Notes under the pieces: model-generated
The model's database searches: none
Seen by the model: the letters and a program-made list of their open reading frames with translations, nothing else
What the model was told of the DNA's origin: nothing
Origin: Bacteroidota bacterium
GTDB taxonomy: Bacteria; Bacteroidota; Bacteroidia; Flavobacteriales; Flavobacteriaceae
Length of the DNA: 13,345 nt
Assembly: GCA_015767395.1 (NCBI GenBank)
Contig: JADWMI010000042.1
Span: 1 to 13,345 of the forward strand
Direction of reading: 5' to 3'
Translations under genes and position numbers: made by a program
Shown here: positions 11,706-13,345 of the stretch, piece by piece
How the letters are laid out: the number at the start of each line of letters is the position of its first letter
How positions within the stretch are numbered: position 1 is the stretch's first letter

Positions 11706-13345
11706 ATGAGTAAAAAATTTAGAGAATATAAAGGATTGGACCTCACTAAAGTAGCAAATGAAACTTTAGCGTTTTGGGAAGCAGAAAATATTTTCGAAAA
11801 AAGTATTGTAACAAGAGATGAAAATAAGCCATATGTATTTTTTGAAGGGCCACCTTCAGCAAATGGTTTGCCGGGTATTCACCATGTTATGGGGCGTGCT
11901 ATTAAAGATGTCTTTTGTCGCTATAAAACCCTTCAAGGTTTTCAAGTAAAAAGAAAAGCGGGATGGGATACGCATGGATTGCCAATTGAATTAGGTGTGG
12001 AAAAAGATTTGGGGATTACCAAAGAAGATATTGGAAAAAAAATTACTGTTGAAGAATATAATGACGCTTGTAGACAAGCAGTATTGCGTTATACTGATAT
12101 TTGGGAAAATCTTACCTTAAAAATGGGACATTGGGTAGATATGGAAGATCCGTATGTAACCTACAAACCAAAATACATGGAAACTGTGTGGTGGTTATTG
12201 GCTGAAATGTATAAGAAAGGATTGATTTATAAAGGTTATACCATTCAACCATATTCTCCAAAAGCGGGTACTGGTTTAAGTTCACACGAATTGAATCAGC
12301 CAGGAACGTATCAAGATGTCACAGATACTACTGCTGTTGCCCAATTTAAAGCAGTAAAGAATACATTGCCTGAAATGTTACAGAATGTTGAAGGAGATAT
12401 TCACTTTTTAGCTTGGACAACAACACCTTGGACATTGCCGTCGAACACAGCATTGACTGTTGGAAAAAAGATTGATTACGTTTTGGTAAAATCTTTCAAT
12501 CAATATACATTTGAACCAATCAGTGTTATTTTAGCTAAAAATTTAGTTGGAAAACAATTTTCAAAAAAATTCTTTGTTGTTGAAAATGAAGCACAATTAA
12601 CAGAATATAAAGCCAATGATAAAAAAATTCCTTTTATAGTCGTTCAAGAATTTAAAGGAGCTGATATATTAGAAGCTAAATACGAACAATTATTACCTTA
12701 CGCACTTCCGTATCAAAATCCTGAAAATGCGTTTAGAGTAATTGCTGGAGATTTTGTAACGACTGAAGATGGAACAGGAATTGTTCACACAGCACCTACT
12801 TTTGGAGCTGATGATGCTTTGGTTGCCAAACAAGCAAGTCCAGAAGTACCGCCATTGCTGGTTTTAGATGACAATGGAAACCCAGTTCCTTTAGTAAATT
12901 TACAAGGGAAATTCACCAAACATATGGGTGAATATGCAGGGAAATATGTGAAGAATGAATATTACAATGAAGGTGAGGCTCCGGAACGATCAATGGATGT
13001 TGATTTAGCTATTAAATTAAAAGAAGAAAATAAAGCATTTCACGTAGAGAAATACCGTCACAGTTACCCACATTGTTGGAGAACTGATAAACCAATTTTA
13101 TACTATCCATTAGATTCGTGGTTTGTAAAAGTTACAGACAAGCGTGATAGAATGTTTGACTTAAATAATACCATTAATTGGAAACCAAAATCGACCGGAG
13201 AAGGGCGTTTTGGAAACTGGTTAAAAAATGCCAACGACTGGAACTTATCTCGATCGCGTTATTGGGGAATTCCATTGCCAATTTGGAGAACAGAAGATGG
13301 ATCCGAAGAAATCATGATTGGTTCTGTTGAAGAATTAAAAACTGA
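11706..13345 (+). CDS. ileS: Isoleucyl-tRNA synthetase, type 2, 3' end cut by window
   Basis: The first 546 codons of a class I isoleucyl-tRNA synthetase, open to the window edge with no stop. The full protein should be roughly twice this length. The class I signature region FFEGPPSANGLPGIHH ends in G57-I58-H59-H60 where most enzymes have H-x-G-H. GWDTHGLPIE (86-95) confirms the family. The CP1 editing domain is present and looks functional: TTTPWTLPSN (238-247) and GTGIVHTAPTFGADD (356-370) keep the residues equivalent to E. coli N250, H333 and D342 (here N247, H361, D370). DWNLSRSRYWGIP (511-523) is the type 2 (eukaryote-like) form of the tryptophan motif. The KMSKS loop, anticodon-binding domain and C-terminus are outside the window. 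ATG 11706 gives the family's usual N-terminus. Confidence 0.96.
   Translation, partial: MSKKFREYKGLDLTKVANETLAFWEAENIFEKSIVTRDENKPYVFFEGPPSANGLPGIHHVMGRAIKDVFCRYKTLQGFQVKRKAGWDTHGLPIELGVEKDLGITKEDIGKKITVEEYNDACRQAVLRYTDIWENLTLKMGHWVDMEDPYVTYKPKYMETVWWLLAEMYKKGLIYKGYTIQPYSPKAGTGLSSHELNQPGTYQDVTDTTAVAQFKAVKNTLPEMLQNVEGDIHFLAWTTTPWTLPSNTALTVGKKIDYVLVKSFNQYTFEPISVILAKNLVGKQFSKKFFVVENEAQLTEYKANDKKIPFIVVQEFKGADILEAKYEQLLPYALPYQNPENAFRVIAGDFVTTEDGTGIVHTAPTFGADDALVAKQASPEVPPLLVLDDNGNPVPLVNLQGKFTKHMGEYAGKYVKNEYYNEGEAPERSMDVDLAIKLKEENKAFHVEKYRHSYPHCWRTDKPILYYPLDSWFVKVTDKRDRMFDLNNTINWKPKSTGEGRFGNWLKNANDWNLSRSRYWGIPLPIWRTEDGSEEIMIGSVEELKT

Overview
The window is AT-rich chromosomal DNA from a member of the Bacteroidota, most likely a marine-type flavobacterium. 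The evidence is the flavobacterial -7 promoter boxes (TAnnTTTG) in intergenic regions, the near absence of Shine-Dalgarno sequences, many short lipoprotein signals, a combination of Gfo/Idh/MocA, DUF1080 and GMC genes common in that phylum, and an isoleucyl-tRNA synthetase of the eukaryote-like type 2. No mobile element, CRISPR array, tRNA or rRNA was seen.

Layout. Positions 75-728 (-) encode an HD-domain phosphohydrolase. Positions 814-5394 (-) look like a four-gene operon, transcribed in the order: lipoprotein TIM-barrel sugar isomerase/epimerase-like protein, cytoplasmic Gfo/Idh/MocA dehydrogenase, Tat-exported Gfo/Idh/MocA dehydrogenase, DUF1080 lipoprotein. It ends in a strong hairpin terminator that lies, unusually, directly in front of the start codon of the HD-domain gene. 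A 192-bp AT-rich divergent region separates it from a second operon at 5587-8737 (+): a GMC flavoprotein dehydrogenase, its small subunit (gluconate 2-dehydrogenase subunit 3 family, with a combined Tat and lipoprotein signal) and a second DUF1080 lipoprotein. Downstream are a small cysteine-rich lipoprotein (-), a bacilliredoxin (-), a DjlA-like TerB/J-domain protein (+), a possible small RNA with its own promoter and terminator (+), a calcineurin-type metallophosphoesterase (-) and the first 546 codons of ileS (+), cut by the window edge.

How the genes may work together. The two divergent operons look like one catabolic locus for glycosides handled through 3-keto intermediates. In that route a dehydrogenase oxidises a sugar hydroxyl, usually C3. 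A DUF1080 protein then cleaves the activated 3-keto-glycoside by elimination or hydration, and an isomerase and a second dehydrogenase return the product to ordinary sugar. What stands out here is that two different oxidation systems (NAD-type Gfo/Idh/MocA and FAD-type GMC plus small subunit) and two divergent DUF1080 proteins sit back to back. Signal sequences place nearly all of them outside the cytoplasm, with only one dehydrogenase inside. There is no glycoside hydrolase of a familiar family, no SusC/SusD pair, no transporter and no regulator in the window, so the substrate is unknown. The most concrete molecular oddity is in ileS, whose class I signature reads G-I-H-H instead of H-x-G-H, a swap associated with very high mupirocin resistance in other type 2 enzymes.
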